A stretch of 24,085 nucleotides of DNA from Ignavibacteria bacterium (lineage in GTDB: Bacteria; Bacteroidota; Ignavibacteria; Tepidaquicellales; OLB5), in assembly GCA_030835005.1 (NCBI GenBank), contig JAUQWT010000297.1, forward strand, positions 1 to 24,085, in the 5' to 3' direction. Shown here in pieces: positions 15,589 through 23,764 of this stretch. The notes beneath the pieces are model-generated. The model did not search any database, was not told the DNA's origin, and saw only the letters and a list, made by a program, of their open reading frames with translations. Position 1 is the stretch's first letter. Each line of letters begins with the position of its first letter. The position numbers and the translations under genes are program-made.

Positions 15589-16410
15589 TCAAGCGGTTTT
15601 TTTCTTTTTCTTAAGTCCCATTTTTTCGATAACATCAAGGTTCTTAAGAGCATTGCTTGCTGCTTCCTGTTCAGCCGTCTTTTTAGTTCTGCCTTTGCCA
15701 ATACCAAGAGCCCTCTGGTTGATCTGGACTTCAACTGTAAATAGTTTGTTATGCTCAGGTCCTTCCTGGTTTATTACTTTATACTCCGGGATAAATTCTG
15801 TATTGGCCTGAGTATATTCAAGAAGTTTGCTCTTATAATTCTCATCAAACTGGTTGAGCCATTTCACATCAAGCTTTTTGAAGATCTGGTTATTCAGAAA
15901 GTCTTTTGCGGCATCATATCCCCTGTCAAGAAATATCGCTCCAATGAGAGCTTCGTAAGCATCCGAAAGTATTGTGTCGTAACCATCTTCAATAGATTTC
16001 AAAGCAGTAGGAGCGGCCAGCAAGAATAACTGAAGGTGGATCACTTTGGCCCGTTCTGCAAGGAATCTTTGGTTAACCAGTACAGACCGATACTTGGTAA
16101 GATCTCCTTCTTCAGATTCCGGGAAGTTCTTATAAAGATATTCTGCAACAACTGAATCGAGAACAGCGTCTCCAAGATATTCAAGCCTTTCGTTGGATGT
16201 GAACTTCGCGCCGTTAGTAGCCTTAGACTTAAGAAATGAGCGGTGAGTAAGAGCATTTATGAAAAAATTCTTATGAATGATCTGGTAATCAATATTTGCC
16301 TGGAATGCTTTAAAGTCAAAGGAGGCAATAGCAGAATAGATATCCTCTTCTTCTTTTCGCCTTCTTAAATAGGGAACGAATTTACTGAGGGTTTTTAATA
16401 CACCAAACAT
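15589..16410 (-). CDS. rnc: Ribonuclease III
   Basis: 273 residues. It cleaves double-stranded RNA in rRNA maturation and mRNA turnover. The RNase III signature NERLEYLGD is at 73-81 with catalytic Glu77 and Asp81; the second acidic pair is in DAYEALIGA, Asp150 and Glu153. A double-stranded-RNA-binding domain follows at about 190-258, with the GKGRTKKTAEQEAASNAL helix region. The C-terminus ends in a Lys-rich tail KKKKKTA. It begins 6 bp after fabF, and the acpP-fabF-rnc order is conserved in many bacteria. Confidence 0.96.
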   Translation of the reverse strand: MFGVLKTLSKFVPYLRRRKEEEDIYSAIASFDFKAFQANIDYQIIHKNFFINALTHRSFLKSKATNGAKFTSNERLEYLGDAVLDSVVAEYLYKNFPESEEGDLTKYRSVLVNQRFLAERAKVIHLQLFLLAAPTALKSIEDGYDTILSDAYEALIGAIFLDRGYDAAKDFLNNQIFKKLDVKWLNQFDENYKSKLLEYTQANTEFIPEYKVINQEGPEHNKLFTVEVQINQRALGIGKGRTKKTAEQEAASNALKNLDVIEKMGLKKKKKTA

Positions 16411-16416
16411 TTTACG

Positions 16417-17667
16417 TTACTCTTCGTATTTTTTGAAAATCAATGCAGTGTTATGGCCGCCAAATCCAGAGTTATCGCTTAATACTGTTTTGATCTCTTT
16501 TTTAATTGCAGCATTGGGAACATAATTCAGATCACATTCAGGATCCGGTGTTTCGTAATTTATAGTTGGCGGCACAATGCCGTTCATAATTGTTAATACC
16601 GATGCAATAGATTCTACTGCGCCGGCAGCACCAAGCAAATGCCCTATCATAGATTTAATTGAATGAACAGGAATCTTGTATGCATGCTCTCCAAAAACGT
16701 TTTTAATTGCAGCTGTCTCATTCTTATCGTTATAAAAAGTTGACGTACCGTGCGCATTTATACAGTCAATATCAGCGGGCTTCATTCCTGCATCTTCAAT
16801 AGCAATTCTCATAGCTTCTGCAACACCCTCTCCTTCCGGGGCAGGCTCGGTAATATGATGTGCATCAGCAGTAAGTCCTATACCTGCAATCTCACCATAG
16901 ATCTTTGCACCTCTTGCTTTTGCAAACTCAAGTGACTCCAAAACCATCGTTGCGCCGCCTTCACCCATCACGAAGCCGTCTCTGTTTTTTTCAAAAGGGC
17001 GGGATGCTTTTTCAGGAGCCTCATTGCGAGTAGAAAGCGCCTTCATTGCATTAAAGCCGCCAACGCCCATTGGGCATATAACAGCTTCTGCTCCGCCTGT
17101 TACCATCACATCGGCATTGCCGCGCTGGATAAGCATAACGGAATCAGCAATGGAATGAGCCGAAGTTGTGCATGCAGAAATTGTTGCATAGTTAGGCCCT
17201 TTAAGCCCAAACCGCATTGAGATTCTTCCGGCAGCAATATCGGCAATCAGCATTGGAATGAAGAAAGGACTAATTCTATCCGGGTTACCGTCTTTATCAT
17301 AAAGTTTTCTCTGTTCCTTATCATAGGTCCACATTCCGCCAATACCAGAGCCATATACAACTCCAACCCTGTAAGGATCGGTTTTTGTCATGTCAATTCC
17401 GGAGTCTTTGAATGCCATTTCTGAAGCAGCTAGTGCAAATTGTGTAAACGGGTCAACGCGTGTTGAAAGCTTTTTATCCATGTAATCGATGGGATCGAAA
17501 CCTTTCACCTGGCAGGCAAACTTCGTCTTATAATGAGTAGTATCAAAATAAGTTATCGGGCCTGCGCCGCTTTTTCCGGCAATAAGATTATCCCAAAATT
17601 CATTTACAGTATTCCCGATAGGAGAAATAATGCCAAGTCCGGTAATTACAACACGCTTTTTCTGCAT
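16417..17667 (-). CDS. fabF: Beta-ketoacyl-ACP synthase II
   Basis: 416 residues. It condenses malonyl-ACP with acyl-ACP in fatty acid elongation. The Cys-His-His triad is intact: Cys166 in SACTTSAHS, His306 in NAHGTST and His343 in SMIGHLLGAAGA, with the supporting Lys338. GFGGHN near the C-terminus is also typical. It starts 8 bp after acpP, whose product is its direct substrate carrier, and ends 6 bp before rnc. Confidence 0.97.
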   Translation of the reverse strand: MQKKRVVITGLGIISPIGNTVNEFWDNLIAGKSGAGPITYFDTTHYKTKFACQVKGFDPIDYMDKKLSTRVDPFTQFALAASEMAFKDSGIDMTKTDPYRVGVVYGSGIGGMWTYDKEQRKLYDKDGNPDRISPFFIPMLIADIAAGRISMRFGLKGPNYATISACTTSAHSIADSVMLIQRGNADVMVTGGAEAVICPMGVGGFNAMKALSTRNEAPEKASRPFEKNRDGFVMGEGGATMVLESLEFAKARGAKIYGEIAGIGLTADAHHITEPAPEGEGVAEAMRIAIEDAGMKPADIDCINAHGTSTFYNDKNETAAIKNVFGEHAYKIPVHSIKSMIGHLLGAAGAVESIASVLTIMNGIVPPTINYETPDPECDLNYVPNAAIKKEIKTVLSDNSGFGGHNTALIFKKYEE

Positions 17668-17675
17668 TGGAATAG

Positions 17676-17915
17676 TTAAGCGACTTTTGATTTCACATAA
17701 TTGATTGCATCACCAACAGTCTGAATCTTTTCCTGGTCTTCATCCGGGATCTGGATACTGAATCGGTTTTCAAGCTCCATGATGAGTTCAACTGTATCAA
17801 GTGAATCAGCGCCTAAATCGTTAATAAACGATGCATTTGCTGTTACTTTTGATTCTTCAACGCCGAGTTTTTCAACAATGGCATCTTTGATTTGAGCCTC
17901 TACGTCAACTGACAT
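17676..17915 (-). CDS. acpP: Acyl carrier protein
   Basis: 79 residues, acidic and helical. The 4'-phosphopantetheine attachment Ser38 lies in LGADSLDTVEL. It carries the growing acyl chain during fatty acid synthesis. GGAGG sits 8 nt before its ATG, one of the better ribosome binding sites here, as expected for an abundant protein. It is first in the acpP-fabF-rnc(-gcvP) transcript. Confidence 0.97.
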   Translation of the reverse strand: MSVDVEAQIKDAIVEKLGVEESKVTANASFINDLGADSLDTVELIMELENRFSIQIPDEDQEKIQTVGDAINYVKSKVA

Positions 17916-17956
17916 TTATAATCCTCCTGTTGTGATTGAAATTTTTAGAATAATTA

Positions 17957-17987
17957 CAAAAATACGAATAAAATAACTAATTTTAAA
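17957..17987 (-). promoter_or_regulatory. Putative acpP promoter, TTTA-19-TATTTTTG
   Basis: On the minus strand TATTTTTG (17964-17957) matches the Bacteroidota -7 consensus TAnnTTTG exactly. TTTA, one base from the -33 TTTG, lies exactly 19 nt upstream. It is 42 bp before the acpP start. Confidence 0.5.
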
Positions 17988-18078
17988 GGGGGTAGATATT
18001 CATCTCATATTAGCCAATTAGAGGATTTTATTACACCAAATGTTCACCAATAAATACAAATTAAGTTTAAAAAGTGAT

Positions 18079-18094
18079 AAAATATCGATATTTT
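18079..18094. promoter_or_regulatory. 16-bp perfect palindrome next to the NlpC/P60 gene start
   Basis: AAAATATCGATATTTT is a perfect palindrome ending 6 bp before the proposed ATG at 18101, and just after a TAAGTTTA box at 18062-18069 that could be a -7 element. It would overlap the transcription or translation start and might act as an operator or an inhibitory fold. Confidence 0.35.
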
Positions 18095-18100
18095 GCGGTA

Positions 18101-18961
18101 ATGAAGATATTATCAATATTCATACTAACATTAATGACTACAATAGGCGCACAATCTCAGGACTTCTTTTATGCTGTTGCCACCGAACCAACTCCGGTGC
18201 TTAACTCTCCTGATTTTGAATCTGTATTTGGCGGTGCAGACGGGATGACAGTTAAAACCGATAATTCAGGTTTGATACGTGAAATGGAATTCATTGCACT
18301 ACCGGGAACAGTATTTGAGCTGCTGGGCGAATTTGATCACGGTACACACAAAATTTTTAAGGTTGAGTGTAAGGAATATGAATACGGAACAGAATTATTT
18401 ATCGATAGCCGCTTTGTTGAATTAAAAAAGACAAGACCGGGCGAAAGATTTGTTGCTCTGCCGAAGAAGGAAGATATTTACAGGGTTCTGGATAGAGTAG
18501 TTGGCAACCGTTACTGCTGGGGCGGAAATTATAATGACGGTATAAAAAAACTTGTAGAGCTATATCAACCCAAAGGAAATGTTTCTGAAAATTTGAAAAA
18601 TGAATGGATGCTCACAGGCTGCGATTGTTCCGGATTAATGTATGAGGCAACTAATGGATTCACGCCACGCAACACGAGTAAACTTGTTAATTACGGCGAA
18701 TCGGTTGAGATAGAGGGCTTGACAGCAGAAGAGATCGCTGCCAAATGCAAACCACTGGATATGATAGTATGGAACGGGCATGTTATTTATGTCTATGATG
18801 AGAAGACCTCTATTCAGAGCAGTCTTTCTAAGGGCGGCGTAATTAAGCTTGATCTGGTTGAAACATTGCAGGAAGTAATGAGTTCAAGGACTCCGGTGAA
18901 TAATTTTGAAACATCGACAGGTTCAAGGTTTGTGATTCGGCGATGGTTCTCTGATAATTAA
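18101..18961 (+). CDS. Secreted NlpC/P60-like cysteine peptidase
   Basis: 286 residues from the ATG at 18101. The open frame continues upstream to a GTG at 18074, but the signal peptide (MKILSIFILTL...AQSQ) begins at this ATG. After the signal, about 80 residues form an SH3-like region (strand-rich, VNSP-type start, LPGTVFELLGEF). The catalytic domain contains RYCWGGNY, then GCDCSGLMYEA with the presumed nucleophile Cys176 and WNGHVIYVYDE with His227. The third polar residue may be the Gln in SIQSS. Such enzymes cut peptidoglycan stem peptides, so a role in cell-wall remodelling is likely, with the exact bond unknown. It converges with the Sua5 gene, 35 bp away. Confidence 0.85.
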   Translation: MKILSIFILTLMTTIGAQSQDFFYAVATEPTPVLNSPDFESVFGGADGMTVKTDNSGLIREMEFIALPGTVFELLGEFDHGTHKIFKVECKEYEYGTELFIDSRFVELKKTRPGERFVALPKKEDIYRVLDRVVGNRYCWGGNYNDGIKKLVELYQPKGNVSENLKNEWMLTGCDCSGLMYEATNGFTPRNTSKLVNYGESVEIEGLTAEEIAAKCKPLDMIVWNGHVIYVYDEKTSIQSSLSKGGVIKLDLVETLQEVMSSRTPVNNFETSTGSRFVIRRWFSDN

Positions 18962-18996
18962 GAATTGCGATTTTGGAATTACGAATTGAATTATTG
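18962..18996 (+). repeat. Heptamer array filling the gap between two stop codons
   Basis: The 35-bp gap reads as GAATTGC, GATTTTG, GAATTAC, GAATTGA, ATTATTG: five 7-bp units, the last degenerate. A related 35-bp array lies inside the neighbouring Sua5 gene on the other strand. Confidence 0.6.
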
Positions 18997-19971
18997 TTAA
19001 CTGTGTTTTGCCTTTTTGACCCTGTTCATTATCGCAAGTCCAATCCCCTTTTCAGAAACCTTCTGACAGTAAATTATTTTCACTCCATTATCATCACACT
19101 CCCTGAAAAAGGAAAATAAATTCTTTGCATAATCTTCAATTGTTTTACATATTTTCACAACTTCAAATCTATTCAAGTACTTCTTATCCAATCCTATAAA
19201 AGCTTCTTTTTGCTTTTCTACTTTTGCCTCTTTGATGCTTTGCGAATCCGCAATCCTCAATCGGTAATCCGAAATCAATTTCACCTTCGCTTTCGGCGCG
19301 TAATGTCTGTACTTCTGCCCCGGACTCTTAATTCTGCCTGTACTTTTTCTAAATACAATCCTCTTATCAATTTTCTTTCGGAGCATTTCAAGAGTAACAC
19401 TTCCTGGCCTTAATATCACCGGATATTTTCCTGTACAATCAATTACGGTTGATTCGAGTCCATACTTTGAAGCCGGTCCCACAAGAATACAGGAAATCTT
19501 TCCGCTAAGATCTTTCATTACATGCTGAAAGCTTGTTGGCGAGGGCGAGCCGGAAAAATTAGCAGATGGCGCGGCAATTGGCACTCCGCTTAGTTTGATT
19601 AGTTCTCTTGCGATCTTCGATGATGGCATTCTGATGGCAATTGTATCGAGCGAAGCAGTGACAATATCCGGAACGATCTCGTTTTTCTTAAGAATTACAG
19701 TCACCGGACCCGGGAAGAATTTTTTGATTATCTTCTTTGCCGAAGGAGTTATTTCTTTAGCTAAAATTCCAATATCTTTTTTTGAAGCGACATGTACAAT
19801 TAAGGGATTATCAGCCGGTCTGCCTTTGATCTTAAATATCTTACTGACGGCTTTTTCATCAAATACATTTGCGCCGATTCCGTAAACGGTTTCTGTGGGG
19901 AATGCGACCAAATCACCCCTTTTAACATTATAAGCGGCGATCTTGATTGAATCAGTGAGTATTGTTCTCAT
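18997..19971 (-). CDS. Sua5-type L-threonylcarbamoyladenylate synthase
   Basis: 324 residues. It makes threonylcarbamoyl-AMP from threonine, bicarbonate and ATP for t6A37 modification of ANN-decoding tRNAs. The YrdC-type catalytic domain covers about 1-205: FPTETVYGIGANVFDE at 24-39, the KIKGRPADNPLIVHV segment at 47-61, APSANFSGSPSPT at 134-146 and STVIDCTG. The linker motif SPGQKYRHYAPKA at 216-228 leads to a C-terminal Sua5 domain, so this is the long Sua5 form rather than short TsaC. Odd feature: residues about 232-244 (ISDYRLRIADSQS) are encoded by a 7-bp tandem repeat, apparently inserted in the C-terminal domain with the frame kept open. tsaB, tsaD and tsaE are not in the window. Confidence 0.93.
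   Translation of the reverse strand: MRTILTDSIKIAAYNVKRGDLVAFPTETVYGIGANVFDEKAVSKIFKIKGRPADNPLIVHVASKKDIGILAKEITPSAKKIIKKFFPGPVTVILKKNEIVPDIVTASLDTIAIRMPSSKIARELIKLSGVPIAAPSANFSGSPSPTSFQHVMKDLSGKISCILVGPASKYGLESTVIDCTGKYPVILRPGSVTLEMLRKKIDKRIVFRKSTGRIKSPGQKYRHYAPKAKVKLISDYRLRIADSQSIKEAKVEKQKEAFIGLDKKYLNRFEVVKICKTIEDYAKNLFSFFRECDDNGVKIIYCQKVSEKGIGLAIMNRVKKAKHS
19242..19276 (-). repeat. Five-unit heptamer array inside the Sua5 gene
   Basis: The minus strand reads GATTTCG, GATTACC, GATTGAG, GATTGCG, GATTCGC without interruption: five 7-bp units sharing GATT. It encodes about 12 residues in the C-terminal domain. Because 7 is not a multiple of 3, gain or loss of one unit would break the frame. 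Confidence 0.75.
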
Positions 19972-20024
19972 ATTATCTAAAATAACTTTAAAATCTCAAA
20001 GAATTAATCCAGTGAATTGTGCCA

Positions 20025-20066
20025 AATATGATATTAATGACATTCAAACATGACCAAAATCATATT
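20025..20066. promoter_or_regulatory. Spaced inverted repeat upstream of nifJ
   Basis: AATATGAT (20025-20032) and ATCATATT (20059-20066) are exact inverted copies, 34 bp between centres. The right arm falls at the -33 position relative to the TAAATTTG box listed next. It is a candidate operator for control of nifJ. Confidence 0.35.
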
Positions 20067-20086
20067 AAATGATGACCGATAGTTGT

Positions 20087-20094
20087 TAAATTTG
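20087..20094 (+). promoter_or_regulatory. Putative nifJ -7 box TAAATTTG
   Basis: An exact match to the TAnnTTTG consensus, 31 bp before the nifJ ATG. No TTTG is found at the usual -33 position, so an activator may be needed, or the box is a chance match. Confidence 0.4.
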
Positions 20095-20125
20095 AATAGA
20101 AGAAAAACGAGTTAAACGCAAAAAA

Positions 20126-23100
20126 ATGGAACGTAAAAAAGTAACAATAGATGGTAACGAAGCTGCGGCTTATGTAGCCTATAACCTGAATGAAGTTTGT
20201 GCAATCTACCCTATAACTCCATCATCAAACATGGGAGAACTTTGCGACCAATGGGCATCAGAAAAGAAGCCAAACATATGGGGAGTAATTCCCACAGTAC
20301 AGGAAATGCAATCCGAAGGCGGCGCAGCGGGCGCAGTACACGGTGCACTGCAAAATGGAGCCCTAACAACAACTTTTACAGCATCACAGGGTCTTTTGTT
20401 AATGATTCCTAACATGTATAAGATTGCAGGTGAGCTTACTTCAACAGTATTTCACGTTACAGCAAGATCAATTGCTGCCCAGGCGTTATCAATATTCGGA
20501 GACCACTCTGACGTAATGGCAATCCGCCAGACCGGATTTGCAATGCTATGCTCGGCAAGTGTGCAGGAAGCTATGGACTTTGCATTAATTTCACAGGCAG
20601 CAACTTTGGAAAGCAGAATCCCGTTTTTGCATTTCTTTGACGGCTTCAGGACCTCTCATGAAGTTATGAAAATAGAGCAATTGACCTATGATGATATGAA
20701 GGCGATGATATCTGAAACTCATATACTAGAACATCGCAAACGCGCTTTGACACCGGATAATCCTTTCATGCGCGGCACGGCACAGAACCCGGATGTTTAT
20801 TTCCAGGCAAGAGAAACAGTAAATACATTTTATGATATATGCCCGGGGATAGTGCAAAAGCAAATGGATAAATTTGCAACGATCACAGGAAGAAAATATA
20901 GATTGTTTGATTATTACGGCGCGCCTGATGCAGAGCGGGTTGTTATTATCATGGGTTCGGGTGCAGAAGCTGCAAAGGAAATGGTTGAGTGGCTTGTTGG
21001 CAAAGGCGAGAAGATCGGACTAGTAACAGTACGACTCTACAGGCCATTTTCTGCAGAACATTTTTTGAATGTACTGCCTGAAACAGTACGTAAGATCTCT
21101 GTTTTAGACAGAACAAAAGAACCGGGCTCAGGCGGAGAACCGCTTTATCTTGATATAACAAATGCAATTTCTGAATCATACAGTTCAGGCAAGCTTCACT
21201 TGAAAGCCTTCCCGAAAATCACAGGCGGCAGGTACGGGCTTTCTTCGAAGGAATTCACGCCTTCAATGGTTAAAGCCGTATATGATGAGATGAAGAACGA
21301 TCAGCCGAAAAATCATTACACAATTGGAATAATTGACGATGTAACAAACACCAGTCTGGAATTTGATCCTGAACTATCAGTTGAAGCACCGGAAACTTTC
21401 CGCGGGAAGTTTTATGGACTTGGCGCAGATGGAACTGTTGGAGCGAATAAGAATTCAATAAAGATCATTGGCGAAGAAACTGATAATTATGCACAAGGAT
21501 ATTTTGTATATGATTCTAAGAAATCCGGTTCAATGACTACATCTCACTTAAGGTTTGGCCCCAAGCCGATTCACTCTACTTACCTTATCACAAAAGCTAA
21601 TTTCATAGCCTGCCACCAGCCGGCATTTCTTGAAAAAATTGATATGCTGCAGGATGCTGAAGAAGGCGCAACATTTTTGCTGAATACACATCATTCAAGA
21701 GAAAAAATATGGGATACATTACCTGAAAAAGTTCAAAAAGATATTCTTGAGAAGAAACTGAAGTTATTTGTAATTGACGCGTATAGTGTAGCTGCGAAAA
21801 CCGGAATGGGCCAGAGAATAAATTCGATAATGCAGACATGTTTCTTTGCGATCTCTAATATCCTTCCGCGCGAAGAAGCAATCGAGAAGATCAAGAAATC
21901 AATTGTTAAGACATACGGCAAAAAAGGCGAAGCAGTAGTGAAAATGAATTTTGATTCCGTTGATCAGACGCTTGCTAACCTGTTTGAAGTTGAGATTCCG
22001 AAAACAATTACAAGCACAAGAAAGATGAGGCCTGCAGTTGCAGCTGCCGCACCTGAATTTGTAAGGAAAGTAACTTCTATGATGATAGAAGGCAAAGGAG
22101 ATAATATTCCGGTAAGTATGCTTCCGGTTGACGGCACTTATCCAACAGCAACTGCAATGTGGGAAAAGAGAAATATTGCTTTGGAAGTTCCGGTTTGGGA
22201 TACAAACGTATGCATACAGTGCAACAAGTGCGCAATAGTCTGTCCGCATGCTGCAATAAGGCCAAAAGTCTTCCATGATGAAGATCTTAATGGAGTGCCC
22301 GAAGCTTTCAAATACACTAAATACCGCGGCAAGGAATATGGCGAAGGCTCTTTATACAGCCTCCAGGTGGCAGTTGAAGACTGCACCGGGTGCGGAATAT
22401 GCGTTGAAGTTTGCCCTGCAAAGAACAAACAGGAAACAAAATTCAAAGCGATCAATATGGTCCCGGTTGCCGAAGAACTTCGTGAAAAAGAGAGCATTAA
22501 TTTAGATTACTTCCTGAATTTACCAGAGGTAGATAGAACTAAAGTGAATACTTCGGCAGTAAAGGATTCACAATTCCTGCAGCCGCTGTTTGAATTTTCG
22601 GGGGCATGTTTGGGCTGCGGAGAGACTCCATATGTTAAGCTTGTAAGTCAATTATTTGGTGATAGGGCCGTTATTGCAAACGCAACAGGTTGTTCATCTA
22701 TTTATGGCGGAAATCTGCCAACAACTCCGTGGACAAAAAACAAAGATGGCCGGGGGCCTGCCTGGAGTAATTCCCTATTCGAAGATAATTCAGAATTCGG
22801 GCTTGGCTACAGACTTGCAATAGATAAGCACAATGAACAGGCAAAGTTCCTGCTCAAAAAATTTGCTCCTCAAGTTGGCGATAAACTGACAGATGAGATA
22901 CTAAATGCCGCACAGGAAGATGAATCCGGAATTTATGAACAGAGATTGAGAGTCGCAGAGATGAAGAAGAAACTTGAATCAATTGCGGAAAAAGGCGATG
23001 AAGTAAATAGTCTGTTATGGCTAAGCGATTACCTTGTGAAAAAATCAGTATGGATAATGGGCGGAGACGGCTGGGCATATGATATAGGTTTCGGCGGACT

Positions 23101-23707
23101 TGATCACGTACTTCTTTCAGGAAAAAATGTTAATTTGCTGGTTCTTGATACAGAAGTTTATTCAAATACAGGCGGCCAGACATCAAAATCAACACCAAGG
23201 GCTGCAGTTGCTAAATTTTCGGCTGCCGGAAAAACCACGGCAAAAAAAGACCTTGGAATGCTTGCGGTTAGTTATGGCAATGTTTATGTTGCAAGAGTTG
23301 CACTTGGCGCAAGCGATACGCAGACTCTGAAAGCGTTTATAGAGGCTGAGCGATATGACGGGCCCTCGCTCATAATAGCATACAGCCACTGTATTGCGCA
23401 TGGTATAAATATGCGCACTGCAAATCAGAATCAAAAGGCAGCAGTTGAATCAGGCTACTGGCCGCTGTTCAGGTTTAACCCTGAGCTTTTGCTGAAAAAT
23501 GAATCACCTTTTAAACTTGATTCAAAACCACCGAAAATAAAACTGCAGGATTACGCTTACCTGGAAACAAGGTATAAGATGCTGACAAAATCACACCCTG
23601 AGGAAGCAAAGCTTCTAATGGCCGAGGCGCAGAATGATGTAACGAAAAGATGGAAGATGTATGAAGATCTTTCTGCGGATTACGAAAAAACAATTGTGAA
23701 GAATTAG
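20126..23707 (+). CDS. nifJ: Pyruvate:ferredoxin (flavodoxin) oxidoreductase
   Basis: 1193 residues, the full single-chain form. It interconverts pyruvate plus CoA and acetyl-CoA plus CO2 with ferredoxin or flavodoxin. Domains in order: alpha-like with YPITPSS at 28-34 and the Glu-bearing MQSEGGAAGA; domain II; gamma-like region (about 415-630) with GLGADGTVGANK; a two-cluster ferredoxin domain with Cys696/699/702/706 and Cys753/756/759/763; then the ThDP beta-like part with CLGCG at 828-832, GDGW at 980-983 and NTGGQTSKSTPRAA from 1014. All cluster ligands seem present. The ATG start is followed by the usual KKVTIDGNEAAAYVAYN. It is probably followed in the same transcript by the dihydroorotate-dehydrogenase-like gene, 57 bp on. 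Confidence 0.97.
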   Translation: MERKKVTIDGNEAAAYVAYNLNEVCAIYPITPSSNMGELCDQWASEKKPNIWGVIPTVQEMQSEGGAAGAVHGALQNGALTTTFTASQGLLLMIPNMYKIAGELTSTVFHVTARSIAAQALSIFGDHSDVMAIRQTGFAMLCSASVQEAMDFALISQAATLESRIPFLHFFDGFRTSHEVMKIEQLTYDDMKAMISETHILEHRKRALTPDNPFMRGTAQNPDVYFQARETVNTFYDICPGIVQKQMDKFATITGRKYRLFDYYGAPDAERVVIIMGSGAEAAKEMVEWLVGKGEKIGLVTVRLYRPFSAEHFLNVLPETVRKISVLDRTKEPGSGGEPLYLDITNAISESYSSGKLHLKAFPKITGGRYGLSSKEFTPSMVKAVYDEMKNDQPKNHYTIGIIDDVTNTSLEFDPELSVEAPETFRGKFYGLGADGTVGANKNSIKIIGEETDNYAQGYFVYDSKKSGSMTTSHLRFGPKPIHSTYLITKANFIACHQPAFLEKIDMLQDAEEGATFLLNTHHSREKIWDTLPEKVQKDILEKKLKLFVIDAYSVAAKTGMGQRINSIMQTCFFAISNILPREEAIEKIKKSIVKTYGKKGEAVVKMNFDSVDQTLANLFEVEIPKTITSTRKMRPAVAAAAPEFVRKVTSMMIEGKGDNIPVSMLPVDGTYPTATAMWEKRNIALEVPVWDTNVCIQCNKCAIVCPHAAIRPKVFHDEDLNGVPEAFKYTKYRGKEYGEGSLYSLQVAVEDCTGCGICVEVCPAKNKQETKFKAINMVPVAEELREKESINLDYFLNLPEVDRTKVNTSAVKDSQFLQPLFEFSGACLGCGETPYVKLVSQLFGDRAVIANATGCSSIYGGNLPTTPWTKNKDGRGPAWSNSLFEDNSEFGLGYRLAIDKHNEQAKFLLKKFAPQVGDKLTDEILNAAQEDESGIYEQRLRVAEMKKKLESIAEKGDEVNSLLWLSDYLVKKSVWIMGGDGWAYDIGFGGLDHVLLSGKNVNLLVLDTEVYSNTGGQTSKSTPRAAVAKFSAAGKTTAKKDLGMLAVSYGNVYVARVALGASDTQTLKAFIEAERYDGPSLIIAYSHCIAHGINMRTANQNQKAAVESGYWPLFRFNPELLLKNESPFKLDSKPPKIKLQDYAYLETRYKMLTKSHPEEAKLLMAEAQNDVTKRWKMYEDLSADYEKTIVKN

Positions 23708-23764
23708 GATAAGTATAATAAAATTATTAGATTCCCGCATTCGCGTGAATAACAGAAAAGAATA

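Noticed and set aside
18074..18100. GTG start for the NlpC/P60 protein
   Set aside because: It would place nine residues before the signal peptide and include the 16-bp palindrome in the coding sequence; the ATG at 18101 starts directly with the signal peptide.
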